A stretch of 61,316 bases of DNA from Fictibacillus enclensis (GTDB lineage: Bacteria > Bacillota > Bacilli > Bacillales > Fictibacillaceae). Below, piece by piece: positions 1 through 7,613 of this stretch. The stretch's first letter is position 1. Each line of letters starts with the position of its first letter. A program made the position numbers and the translations under genes. The notes beneath the pieces are model-generated. The model was not told where the DNA came from, made no database searches, and worked only from the letters and a program-made list of their open reading frames with translations. The stretch covers positions 1 through 61,316 of the forward strand of contig NZ_KQ758624.1 in the NCBI RefSeq assembly GCF_001457035.1, written 5' to 3'.

Positions 1-1
1 C

Positions 2-76
2 GGCCCGTTGGTCAAGCGGTTAAGACACCGCCCTTTCACGGCGGTAACACGGGTTCGAATCCCGTACGGGTCACCA
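2..76 (+). tRNA. tRNA-Glu (TTC)
   Basis: This 75-nt cloverleaf has an encoded CCA end and the anticodon TTC in the loop CTTTCAC. The acceptor arm GGCCCGT pairs with ACGGGTC. An identical tRNA lies at 60464-60538. Confidence 0.97.
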
Positions 77-141
77 AGTTTTTTCATGAAAATGAAAAGA
101 ACCAAGTTCTTTTGAAGAAAAGAACCAATAATATTCCATTT

Positions 142-217
142 GGAGGATTAGCTCAGCTGGGAGAGCACCTGCCTTACAAGCAGGGGGTCGGCGGTTCGAA
201 CCCGTCATCCTCCACCA
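142..217 (+). tRNA. tRNA-Val (TAC)
   Basis: This 76-nt cloverleaf has acceptor GGAGGAT pairing with ATCCTCC, anticodon TAC, the T-loop TTCGAAC and an encoded CCA. Confidence 0.97.
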
Positions 218-240
218 TTTTTATCACCATTGTTTACAAC

Positions 241-316
<76 letters not shown>

Positions 317-351
317 TTTTAATAAGAAATACCGGGATCCTTTTTTTATGT

Positions 352-436
352 GGAGGGGTAGCGAAGTGGCTAAACGCGGCGGACTGTAAATCCGCTCCCT
401 CCGGGTTCGGCGGTTCGAATCCGTCCCCCTCCACCA
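352..436 (+). tRNA. tRNA-Tyr (GTA)
   Basis: This 85-nt class II tRNA has a long variable arm, acceptor GGAGGGG, anticodon GTA in CTGTAAA and an encoded CCA. Confidence 0.96.
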
Positions 437-464
437 CTTATTTTTTTAAACGATTTTGGTAAGC

Positions 465-605
465 AACATGAGCCGTTAGCTCAGTCACGAACTACGCTTC
501 GTGGTTGAACGGCGAGTTGTCTCGACGTATATTCTCCTTGCTTTAACTTTTAGGGGAAGAGACAGGGGACCGACGGACATAACAACATGAGCCATTAGCT
601 CAGTC
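465..605 (+). repeat. Duplicated 5' end of tRNA-Lys flanking a 97-bp spacer
   Basis: A 22-bp stretch at 465-486 is repeated with one mismatch at 584-605. It covers the bases just before the tRNA-Lys gene and its first 17 nt, up to the D-loop. The first copy then runs into unrelated sequence (487-583) that contains a short hairpin with arms AACTACG and CGTGGTT, so it cannot encode a tRNA. It is either the remnant of a tandem tRNA-Lys copy or the scar of an insertion between direct repeats. The spacer shows no convincing gene. Confidence 0.6.
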
Positions 606-664
606 GGTAGAGCATCTGACTTTTAATCAGAGGGTCGAAGGTTCGAGTCCTTCATGGCTCACCA
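589..664 (+). tRNA. tRNA-Lys (TTT)
   Basis: This 76-nt cloverleaf has acceptor GAGCCAT pairing with ATGGCTC, anticodon TTT and an encoded CCA. A nearly identical gene lies at 60821-60896. Confidence 0.97.
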
Positions 665-718
665 CTTTCTGAATAAAAGACAGAAAGCATGGACATAACA
701 TTACAATAAGGTTAATAT

Positions 719-792
719 GCGGGTGTAGTTTAGTGGTAAAACAAGAGCCTTCCAAGCTCTGGTCGTGAGTTCGATTCTCATCACCCGCTCCA
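719..792 (+). tRNA. tRNA-Gly (TCC)
   Basis: This 74-nt cloverleaf has acceptor GCGGGTG pairing with CACCCGC, anticodon TCC and an encoded CCA. Confidence 0.97.
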
Positions 793-802
793 TTTTATTT
801 TT

Positions 803-879
<77 letters not shown>

Positions 880-903
880 TACACATTCTAATAAAGACAA
901 GAT

Positions 904-979
904 GGGGCCTTAGCTCAGCTGGGAGAGCGCCTGCCTTGCACGCAGGAGGTCAGCGGTTCGATCCCGCTAGGCTCCACCA
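904..979 (+). tRNA. tRNA-Ala (TGC)
   Basis: This 76-nt cloverleaf has acceptor GGGGCCT pairing with AGGCTCC (one G.T pair), anticodon TGC and an encoded CCA. It is the last tRNA of the left cluster. Confidence 0.97.
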
Positions 980-994
980 TACATAATAAACGTA

Positions 995-1028
995 AAGCCT
1001 TTGGACTTTTGTCCAAAGGCTTTTTTTA
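995..1028 (+). terminator. Rho-independent terminator of the left tRNA cluster
   Basis: A perfect hairpin with arms AAGCCTTTGGAC and GTCCAAAGGCTT and a TTTT loop is followed by a T run. Confidence 0.93.
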
Positions 1029-1103
1029 TTGCCGAATGCCAGACTCCTATTCCTTGATTGGATCCAACTGTCTATCTTATCTAATAATTATCCACTCAAT
1101 CTA

Positions 1104-1119
1104 TAGAAAGCGCTTACTA
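1104..1119 (+). promoter_or_regulatory. cre-like CcpA site upstream of rocF
   Basis: TAGAAAGCGCTTACTA resembles the CcpA cre consensus around the AAGCGCTT core. It lies about 105 bp before the rocF start. The outer bases (A for T, T for A) weaken the match, so it is a candidate only. Arginine catabolism would be a logical target of carbon-catabolite control. Confidence 0.4.
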
Positions 1120-1223
1120 CCGGGTATATCTATGCAATTTTTTGTCCAGTTGAACCACCTGTAAAGGACAGGCTAAAATTAATTGATAGAATATTGAAAC
1201 GCAGCTTAGGGGGAGGCCTACAA

Positions 1224-2126
1224 ATGAAGAAGGATATTACACTTATCGGGGTACCAATGGATTTAGGGCAAACACGGCGGGGAGTAGATATGGGTCCAAG
1301 CGCCATTCGATATGCAGGCATTGTGGAACGGCTGAAGGATATTGAATACAACGTTCTCGACTTTGGGGATATTGAGATTGCCCGGCCGGGAACGATCGAG
1401 GAAACCATTGAAACAAACCTGAAGAACCTGGAAGAGGTGGCTTCTGCCAGTGAGAACCTGGCTCAGGCCGTTTCGAATGTTATTCAGGAGAACCGCTTTC
1501 CGCTTGTTCTGGGAGGGGACCACAGTATCGCGATCGGAACACTTGCAGGCATCTCCAACCACTATGAGAACCTTGGGGTCATCTGGTATGATGCCCATGG
1601 AGACTTGAACACAGCAGATACCTCACCAAGCGGAAACATTCATGGTATGCCTCTTGCTGCAAGTTTGGGCATTGGCCATGAATCGTTAACTCGCATTGGG
1701 GGATACGAACAGAAAGTTAAACCGGAAAATATCGTTATCATCGGGGCGCGTTCTCTTGATGAGGGAGAAAAGACGTTGATCAAGGAACGCGGGATCAAGG
1801 TGTATACGATGCATGAGATTGACCGGATCGGTATGACGAAGGTGATGGAGGAAACGATTGAGTACTTGTCCGCAAAAACAGATGGAGTTCACCTCAGTCT
1901 TGACCTTGACGGGCTCGATCCCCAGGATGCCCCGGGAGTGGGTACACCGGTTCTCGGCGGAATCAGCTACAGAGAAAGCCATTTGGCGATGGAAATGCTG
2001 GCTGAATCACAGCTCATTACTTCCGCGGAATTTGTGGAGGTCAACCCGATTTTGGATGAACGAAATAAAACAGCGACAGTAGCGGTCGCCTTGATGGGCT
2101 CCCTTTTTGGTGAAAAGCTTCTATAA
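1224..2126 (+). CDS. rocF: Arginase
   Basis: Arginase hydrolyses L-arginine to ornithine and urea, the first step of the cytosolic arginine degradation route. The 300-residue length matches Bacillus arginases. The manganese-binding motifs are all present: GGDHSIAIG near residue 95, WYDAHGDLNT near 120 with its HGMPLA follow-up, and SLDLDGLDP near 220. The ATG at 1224 is chosen over an upstream in-frame ATG at 1194 because the GGGGGAGG ribosome binding site lies 7-8 nt before it. The gene stands alone rather than in a rocDEF operon. Its terminator has been split by an IS element. Confidence 0.96.
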   Translation: MKKDITLIGVPMDLGQTRRGVDMGPSAIRYAGIVERLKDIEYNVLDFGDIEIARPGTIEETIETNLKNLEEVASASENLAQAVSNVIQENRFPLVLGGDHSIAIGTLAGISNHYENLGVIWYDAHGDLNTADTSPSGNIHGMPLAASLGIGHESLTRIGGYEQKVKPENIVIIGARSLDEGEKTLIKERGIKVYTMHEIDRIGMTKVMEETIEYLSAKTDGVHLSLDLDGLDPQDAPGVGTPVLGGISYRESHLAMEMLAESQLITSAEFVEVNPILDERNKTATVAVALMGSLFGEKLL

Positions 2127-2188
2127 TAAACAAATTAAAAACAGCTGCTCTATTTTTGATCTGAACCCAAAAAGTTAGACACGAAATT

Positions 2189-3031
2189 TTAAGCAGCTAC
2201 TTCGGCATGAGTCCGGTATTGAACCGGGCTCATGCCTTTTAATTTTGCTTTTATCCGTTTTTTATTGTAGTAATCGATATACTGTTCCAATTCTTTTTTA
2301 AAGTGTTCCATACTTTCAAATTCTTTGAGATAAAGCAATTCACTTTTCAATAAGCCAAAGAAACTCCCCATGGCGGCGTTATCAAGACAGTTGCCCTTAC
2401 GGGACATGCTTTGTGTTATATTTTTTTCTTTCAATGCATGCTGGTACGGTTTCATTTGATAATGCCATCCCTGATCAGAGTGAAGGATGGGGGCATCGTT
2501 CTCTTTCAATTGTTTGAATGCCTTATCCAGCATCTTTGAAACCAAAGAGTAAACCGGACGGTGTTCCATCTGATAGGCAACGATTTCTCCATTATATAGG
2601 TCAAGAACTGGCGATAAATATAGCTTTTCACCATGTAATTGAATTTCCGTCACATCGGTTACCCACTTTTCATTCGGTTTCACTGCTTGGAATTTACGTG
2701 CTATAACATTTGGAGCGATTTTTCCAACATTTCCACGATAGGAGCGATATTTCTTCACCTTCACCAGAGACTTGATCTTCATTTTATTCATTAAGCGACG
2801 GACCGTTTTATGATTAAGTGAATAGCCTTGATTTTGTAATTCCCATCGGATCCGACGATAGCCATATCGACCTTGGTGCTCATTAAAAATGTGTTGAATA
2901 ACAGCTTTCACTTCATGATATTTATCTGCACGATTTTTTTGTTTCATCCAGTAATAATACGTGCTTCGTGGAATGCCTGCGACCTCAACGAGGTCAATGA
3001 CTTTATATTCATGCCTTAACTCATCAATCAC
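2189..3031 (-). pseudogene. IS3-family transposase OrfB, catalytic glutamate lost
   Basis: This frame encodes the integrase-fold half of the transposase: an HTH_21-type N-terminus and an rve catalytic core of the DDE type. The first two catalytic aspartates are visible in WVTDVTEI and ILHSDQGWHY. The third acidic residue, expected 35 residues after the second aspartate in the motif N-A-x-x-E-S-F-F, is a glycine here (AMGSFF, codon GGG at 2366-2368). The start shown is GTG at 3031. The natural product would be an OrfAB fusion made by a -1 shift, probably at the A run read on the minus strand at 3055-3059. The change predicts a dead enzyme. Confidence 0.85.
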
Positions 3032-3537
3032 TTCCGCTTTGACTTGTTCTGTGATTTTTCCTCTTCTTGAATTAAGGCTTGTAACTTTTTTAAGTATGCA
3101 TTCTCCATGCGTAATCTCTCATTTTCAGCTCGTAGAGCTTCGACGGATCCTTCTGATGGCTGCTTTCTTTTTGAATCTTTTTTCATGGATGAACGCCCCT
3201 TTATCTTTGATCAAAGAGCCTCAATCCCTTGCGTTTCAAAAAGTTGACACCAATTCCAAACGGTGCTGGGAGAAGCCACGTTGAAATGGGCGGCAGCTTC
3301 TGAGATAGATACTCCCGTTTCGTTTATATAGTGAAGTACGTCCATTTTAAACTCAATAGAATGATTTGTGTATGATTCTTTAAAAGCCATTTCTCCGTGT
3401 TTTCGAAACTTGGCCACCCATTCTTTTAACATTGATGAAGTCACACTGTGTTTATGAGCGGTCTCTTTAAAGGAATCTCCCCCCTGAAGATAAGCATGAA
3501 CAGCAGCTAATTTTGTCTCCAAAGAATACTTGGTCAT
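3028..3537 (-). pseudogene. IS3-family OrfA with an internal stop codon
   Basis: OrfA is the DNA-binding half of the transposase, with two helix-turn-helix units in the first hundred residues and a leucine-zipper-like C-terminus. Translation starts at ATG 3537, behind an AGGAGGTG site. The frame is broken by TGA at 3211-3213, right after ...GIEAL. The same frame then continues open for another 60 codons, through a basic and helical segment rich in Glu, Leu and Lys, to the normal end near 3028. The full frame of 170 codons matches the usual OrfA length, so a point mutation to TGA is the likely lesion. Confidence 0.8.
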
Positions 3538-3593
3538 GAAAAAACTGCACCTCCTATTGTTAGATGTGTCTAACAAAAGGGGTGCAGTTCATT

Positions 3594-3761
3594 TTAAGAG
3601 TAGCTGTTTTTTACGTTCGCTTTTTGGAATTCATTTAAGAGGGCATCTATATGTTGGCTCATTTCAACGATTTCATCAGCGATTAATGGCATAAATTTAG
3701 ACATTTCATTCATTTTTTTTCGAGATACTTCAATTTCTCTAAGTAGGATATTGCGGTCCAT
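3594..3761 (-). CDS. Spo0E-family aspartyl-phosphate phosphatase
   Basis: This 55-residue protein is too short for most gene finders. It contains the family signature S-Q-H-I-D-A-L-L (SQxxD) in the second helix and looks like a two-helix hairpin. Spo0E-like phosphatases dephosphorylate Spo0A~P and so hold back sporulation. The start ATG at 3761 follows AAGGAG by 8-9 nt. The TAA stop at 3594-3596 lies exactly at the IS insertion point and overlaps the target duplication, so the coding sequence itself was spared. It converges with rocF, whose terminator it shared. The assignment rests on the motif and size. Confidence 0.8.
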   Translation of the reverse strand: MDRNILLREIEVSRKKMNEMSKFMPLIADEIVEMSQHIDALLNEFQKANVKNSYS

Positions 3762-3910
3762 AGATACACGCTCCTTATAGATTATCTTAATTTCCAGTAT
3801 TCCCGCAATTATCCATTGTGAAACTTTATTTGTAAAAAATGTATAAAAATATTTTCGATAGTCTTACCGTTTCATGCTAAAATTAAAACTGCTTTATTTT
3901 TTTAAGAACT

Positions 3911-3936
3911 TGAAACTTTTTTGTATTCGATACGTA
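3911..3936 (+). promoter_or_regulatory. SigW autoregulatory promoter
   Basis: TGAAAC at 3911-3916 and CGTA at 3933-3936 are separated by 16 bp, an exact match to the SigW promoter pattern. The site is 38 bp before the sigW start, which implies autoregulation as in B. subtilis. Confidence 0.88.
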
Positions 3937-3973
3937 GAAAAATACGAACCATAACTGGTGGTGGACAATTGAA

Positions 3974-4549
3974 ATGGAATCATTAATAAACAGCCTGGTT
4001 ACTCAGGTTAAATCGGGTAACTGGGAGGCTTTTGAAGGCCTGGTGGAGATCTATAAGGATAAGATCTACCGGCTGTGCTATAGAATGGTCGGCGACAGGC
4101 ATGAAGCAGAAGATCTGGCACAGGAGGCCTTTGTACGGGCTTTTGTGAACATAGATAAATACAGCGGAAGCTATAAGTTTTCAACTTGGCTGTACCGGAT
4201 CGCCACAAATTTATGCATTGACCGGCTGAGGAAAAAAAAGCCGGATTACTCCATGGATGCAGAAATTCCGGGGACGGAAGGTGCCACATTGTACAGCCAG
4301 GTAGCAGATGCGGATCCGCTTCCGGAAGAAGAAGTGGAAGAAAAAGAAAAACATGACCATCTGCAGCAGGAAATCATGAAGCTTCCTGAAAAATACAGAA
4401 CAGCCATATTGCTGAAGTACATTGAGGACATGTCTCTCGAGGAGATCAGTTCTGTGATGGACCTGCCGGTTCCTACCGTGAAAACCAGAATCCATCGGGG
4501 AAGAGAAGCGTTGAAAAAGGCATACAAAAAGGTTGCGAAATCGAGGTGA
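3974..4549 (+). CDS. sigW: ECF sigma factor SigW
   Basis: This 191-residue ECF sigma factor has region 2 at about residues 20-90 (EAEDLAQEAFVRAF and FSTWLYRIATNLCIDRLRKK) and region 4 at about 130-185 (SLEEISSVMDLPVPTVKTRI). Sequence, length and neighbours match SigW, which responds to envelope stress, membrane-active peptides and alkaline shock and controls detoxification and membrane-modifying genes. The region 2-4 linker is acidic. The stop overlaps the ribosome binding site of rsiW. Its own promoter fits the SigW consensus. Confidence 0.96.
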   Translation: MESLINSLVTQVKSGNWEAFEGLVEIYKDKIYRLCYRMVGDRHEAEDLAQEAFVRAFVNIDKYSGSYKFSTWLYRIATNLCIDRLRKKKPDYSMDAEIPGTEGATLYSQVADADPLPEEEVEEKEKHDHLQQEIMKLPEKYRTAILLKYIEDMSLEEISSVMDLPVPTVKTRIHRGREALKKAYKKVAKSR

Positions 4550-4554
4550 ACATA

Positions 4555-5172
4555 ATGTCATGTGAATCAGAAGAATATATGGATCTCATTGATAAAGCCC
4601 TTGATGGGGAAATTACAGCAGAGGAACAGACAGAGCTGGAGCGTCATATGGAAAGCTGTGAGAGCTGCAAAGAGCATTATCATGCATTAAAGGAAATTAT
4701 TTATGAAATGAAAGAAGCATCCCCTGTGGTGGCGCCTGCACATTTTACAGAAAATGTGATGAAAAAGCTGCCGGAAGTGAAAAAGCGGAGTATGCCGGCA
4801 CAATGGATCAGGCGTTATCCCGTCTTAACCGCCGCGGCTGTTTTCTTAATCTTAATGTTTGGCTCCGTGATGGCAGGCTGGAATACGGAGAATGATTTTG
4901 CGGTGCATTCAGCAGCCAGTAATATAAAGGTGAATTCTGCTGCCCATACAGTAACCGTGCCAAAAGGGGAAACGGTCAAAGGAGATTTGGTCGTTGAAAA
5001 TGGCGACATTAAGGTCGAAGGCAAGGTCGAGGGCAATGTGGTGGTTATAAAGGGAGAAAAATATATGGCTTCTGCCGGACAAATCACCGGGGACAGCCAG
5101 GAAATTCATGAGGCAGTAGAATGGGTTTGGTATAAACTAAAAACGTTCTTTACCGGACAGGAACAAAAATAG
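4555..5172 (+). CDS. rsiW: Anti-sigma-W factor RsiW
   Basis: RsiW is a single-pass membrane anti-sigma factor that holds SigW until regulated proteolysis releases it. The cytoplasmic zinc anti-sigma motif H-x3-C-x2-C is present as HMESCESC near residue 30-37. One transmembrane segment lies at about residues 89-108. The extracellular part ends in a hydrophilic, Gly/Val-rich, bactofilin-like stretch. The ATG at 4555 is preferred over GTG 4546 because GAGGTG lies 8 nt upstream and the B. subtilis protein also starts MSC. It is co-transcribed with sigW. Confidence 0.94.
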   Translation: MSCESEEYMDLIDKALDGEITAEEQTELERHMESCESCKEHYHALKEIIYEMKEASPVVAPAHFTENVMKKLPEVKKRSMPAQWIRRYPVLTAAAVFLILMFGSVMAGWNTENDFAVHSAASNIKVNSAAHTVTVPKGETVKGDLVVENGDIKVEGKVEGNVVVIKGEKYMASAGQITGDSQEIHEAVEWVWYKLKTFFTGQEQK

Positions 5173-5205
5173 GATTGCACATCGAATGATTATAGAGTAG
5201 TTGAT

Positions 5206-5236
5206 AAGCCGCCTGAAGCGAAGGCTGGCTTTTTCC
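5206..5236 (+). terminator. Possible terminator after rsiW
   Basis: An imperfect hairpin (outer AGCC with GGCT, inner CCT with AGG) is followed by TTTTTCCTTT. It would separate sigW-rsiW from cdaA. Confidence 0.5.
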
Positions 5237-5380
5237 TTTATTACGCCAATTAAACAGATTCAAATAGCGTTGAATTTTTAAAGGAAAGGTCTGGATATGC
5301 TATAATAAGGGATGTTGTATATTATGACCATTGTTGCACTACATTAACAGAAAGGGTAGTTCCCGAAGTGGAGTGATGTC

Positions 5381-6214
5381 ATGTTACCTGTTGGAAGTTT
5401 TAGCTTAGGTAACTATATTAGCCAGATTGTTGATATTTTACTGGTTACCTATGTTTTTTATAAATTGATCATGCTGATCCGCGGAACAAAAGCGGTACAG
5501 CTGTTAAAAGGAATTGTTATAATCGTAGCCGTTTGGCTTGCCAGCAGCTTCTTTGAACTGAGGACCATGAGCTGGCTGATGGATAAGGCCATTACATATG
5601 GACTGCTCGCGATTATTATTATTTTTCAACCTGAACTGAGGCGCGCACTGGAACAGCTTGGGCGCGGTAAACTGTTTTCAAGAGCGGGCGGGGCTGAGGA
5701 AGAGGAAATGGAAAAATCCATTGCTGCCATCGTGAAGGCTACCGGCTATATGGCCAAACGCCGTATCGGAGCGATCATGTCGTTCGAACGGGAAACGGGG
5801 CTGACGGATTATGTGGAAACGGGAATTCCCATCCATTCCAAACTCACTTCAGAGCTCTTAACCAATATTTTTGTACCCAATACTCCATTGCATGATGGAG
5901 CCGTTATCTTGCGGCCAAATGAAATTATAGCAGCAGGCTGCTATTTACCGCTTACGGAAAGTCCATTTGTGTCCAAGGAACTTGGTACAAGACACAGGGC
6001 AGCCATTGGAGTCAGCGAAGTGACCGATGCGATAACAGTGGTTGTTTCAGAGGAAACGGGTGGAGTTTCCATTACCAAGAACGGGGAAATTCACCGTAAC
6101 CTGGATGAGGAATCTTTAAAAAATTTATTAACTGCCGAACTCATGGGTTCGGGCCGCTCGGCTTCCTCATCACGCTGGAATTGGAGGGGGAAGAAAAATG
6201 GACAAACTCCTTAG
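5381..6214 (+). CDS. cdaA: Diadenylate cyclase CdaA
   Basis: CdaA makes the essential second messenger c-di-AMP from two ATP at the membrane. Three N-terminal transmembrane helices span about residues 12-85. The DAC domain follows, with both catalytic motifs intact: LHDGAVI (DGA) near residue 170 and GTRHRAAIG (RHR) near 205. The 277-residue length is typical. It overlaps cdaR by 17 nt, so the two are translationally coupled. The cdaA-cdaR-glmM-glmS order is conserved in Bacilli and links c-di-AMP with peptidoglycan precursor synthesis. Confidence 0.96.
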   Translation: MLPVGSFSLGNYISQIVDILLVTYVFYKLIMLIRGTKAVQLLKGIVIIVAVWLASSFFELRTMSWLMDKAITYGLLAIIIIFQPELRRALEQLGRGKLFSRAGGAEEEEMEKSIAAIVKATGYMAKRRIGAIMSFERETGLTDYVETGIPIHSKLTSELLTNIFVPNTPLHDGAVILRPNEIIAAGCYLPLTESPFVSKELGTRHRAAIGVSEVTDAITVVVSEETGGVSITKNGEIHRNLDEESLKNLLTAELMGSGRSASSSRWNWRGKKNGQTP

Positions 6215-7610
6215 AAGCAATTGGTTCGTAAAGATCATCGCTTTTCTTCTGGCTCTCATGCTTTACACCGTGATATCGATGGAAGACCAGCAGCAGACCA
6301 GCAGGAATGCTCTTTTTACATCGGTGTCCAAAAACACTCAAACCGTGAACGGAGTAGAAATTGTCCCATACTTCGATGAAAATAAATATGTACTTACTGA
6401 CATGCCTCGATCCGTGGATGTCAAACTTACGGGTGAGTCCAACCTGGTGACCAAGGCTTTGAAGGTCGACCGGAAAATACAAGTTTATATAGATCTGACC
6501 AAGTTAGGACCAGGTACTCATACCGTTCCGGTCAAATTGAAAAATGTACCGGATGAACTCGATGCTGTGCCTTCCCCAAAACAAGTGAAGGTAACGCTTC
6601 ATCAAAAACGAACCAGGCAGATTCCGATAAGTCTTGATCTTAAAAACAAAGCAAAGCTGCCGGAAGGATATGAAACCGGCAAGGTCGACTTCTCACCGAA
6701 ATCTGTTTACGTGACCGGGCCGGATGATTACATCAGCAGCATTGAAAGCGTACGGGCGTCGGTCGATGTTTCAAATGCAAAAGACAATGTGGAAACAAGA
6801 GTACCTTTAAGAGCGTATGACAGCCAGGGGAACCTTGTGGATGTGCTGATTGATCCGAAGTCAGTCAATGTGACGGTGCCGATCTCCAAGCCGGAAAAGA
6901 CCGTTCCGCTGAGCATCAATAAAAAAGGAGATCTCCCGGAAGGCTTGACCCTTGCAGGGATCACATTTGATCCAAAAGAGGTTACACTGTCAGGGCCATC
7001 TTCCGCTCTGGATAAAATTAATGAAATCAGCGATGTTGATGTAGATTTATCAAAAATAAAGAAAGATTCAATGGTTGATGTGGATGTACCTCTTCCGGAC
7101 GGAGCAGAATCGGTCAACCCAAAGCAAGTGAAGGTGAACGTTGACGTGGAGAAAGATACGGGAACAAAGACGTTAAAAAACGTTCCCATTGAAATCCGCG
7201 GAGAAGACAGTGAGCAGCCGGCTTCCTTCGTATCGCCTTCTGACGGGAAAATGGATGTGACCATCTCAGGAAGCAAGAAGACCATCGATGGATTGGATGC
7301 TTCTGACATTACGGCCTATGTCGATGTGAGCAACCTGGAACCAGGGGAACACACAGTAACCATCCATGCCTCAAATTCCAAGAACCTGAAGATGGATACA
7401 GAGGTTTCTGAAGCGACTATTTCCATTGAAAAACCTGCTTCCGAGACAAATAATAGTACAAACGAGCAGAACAACGACACGCCTGCACAGCCTGACGAGA
7501 ACAGCACCACCAATAAAGACGATGGAAAAAAAGAGAACCCAGCCGTAGCAAAATCAAAATCAGAGGAAAAATCGAATCCTACCGAATCACAGACTGAAGG
7601 AGAGAATTAA
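6198..7610 (+). CDS. cdaR: CdaA regulatory protein CdaR (YbbR domains)
   Basis: CdaR is a membrane-anchored extracytoplasmic protein that modulates CdaA. One transmembrane helix at about residues 10-28 (FVKIIAFLLALMLYTVIS) is followed by four tandem YbbR-type beta domains between about residues 45 and 410, each with a V-x-V-x-G-P/D-like strand pattern. The last 60 residues are low-complexity Asn/Glu/Lys/Thr sequence. The start has a strong GGAGGGGG site inside the cdaA 3' end. It is followed after three bases by glmM. Confidence 0.93.
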   Translation: MDKLLRSNWFVKIIAFLLALMLYTVISMEDQQQTSRNALFTSVSKNTQTVNGVEIVPYFDENKYVLTDMPRSVDVKLTGESNLVTKALKVDRKIQVYIDLTKLGPGTHTVPVKLKNVPDELDAVPSPKQVKVTLHQKRTRQIPISLDLKNKAKLPEGYETGKVDFSPKSVYVTGPDDYISSIESVRASVDVSNAKDNVETRVPLRAYDSQGNLVDVLIDPKSVNVTVPISKPEKTVPLSINKKGDLPEGLTLAGITFDPKEVTLSGPSSALDKINEISDVDVDLSKIKKDSMVDVDVPLPDGAESVNPKQVKVNVDVEKDTGTKTLKNVPIEIRGEDSEQPASFVSPSDGKMDVTISGSKKTIDGLDASDITAYVDVSNLEPGEHTVTIHASNSKNLKMDTEVSEATISIEKPASETNNSTNEQNNDTPAQPDENSTTNKDDGKKENPAVAKSKSEEKSNPTESQTEGEN

Positions 7611-7613
7611 ATC

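Larger units (their letters stand above)
2157..3591 (-). mobile_element. IS3-family (IS150-group) insertion sequence, decayed copy
   Basis: The element is about 1435 bp. It has imperfect 26-bp terminal inverted repeats that both start TGA and share the inner block GTTAGACAC. The flanks carry a TTTT direct repeat (2153-2156 and 3592-3595), consistent with a 3-4 bp target duplication. Two overlapping minus-strand reading frames have the orfA/orfB layout of the family, which makes its transposase by a -1 frameshift. OrfA has an in-frame stop and OrfB lacks the catalytic glutamate, so this copy looks inactive. Confidence 0.88.
2137..3612. terminator. Bidirectional terminator of rocF and the Spo0E-like gene, split by the IS
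   Basis: The left arm AAAAACAGCTGCTCT (2137-2151) and the right arm AGAGTAGCTGTTTTT (3597-3611) are complementary except for one G.T pair. They would form a 15-bp hairpin with a six-base ATTTTA loop followed by T residues on the plus strand. The IS element at 2157-3591 sits in that loop. Before the insertion this served rocF on the plus strand and the converging Spo0E-like gene on the minus strand. Confidence 0.75.

Noticed and set aside
3819-3843. A second SigW-like promoter upstream of sigW (TGAAAC followed by TGTA)
   Set aside because: The spacer is 15 bp and the -10 is poor, while the site at 3911-3936 is perfect and closer to the gene.
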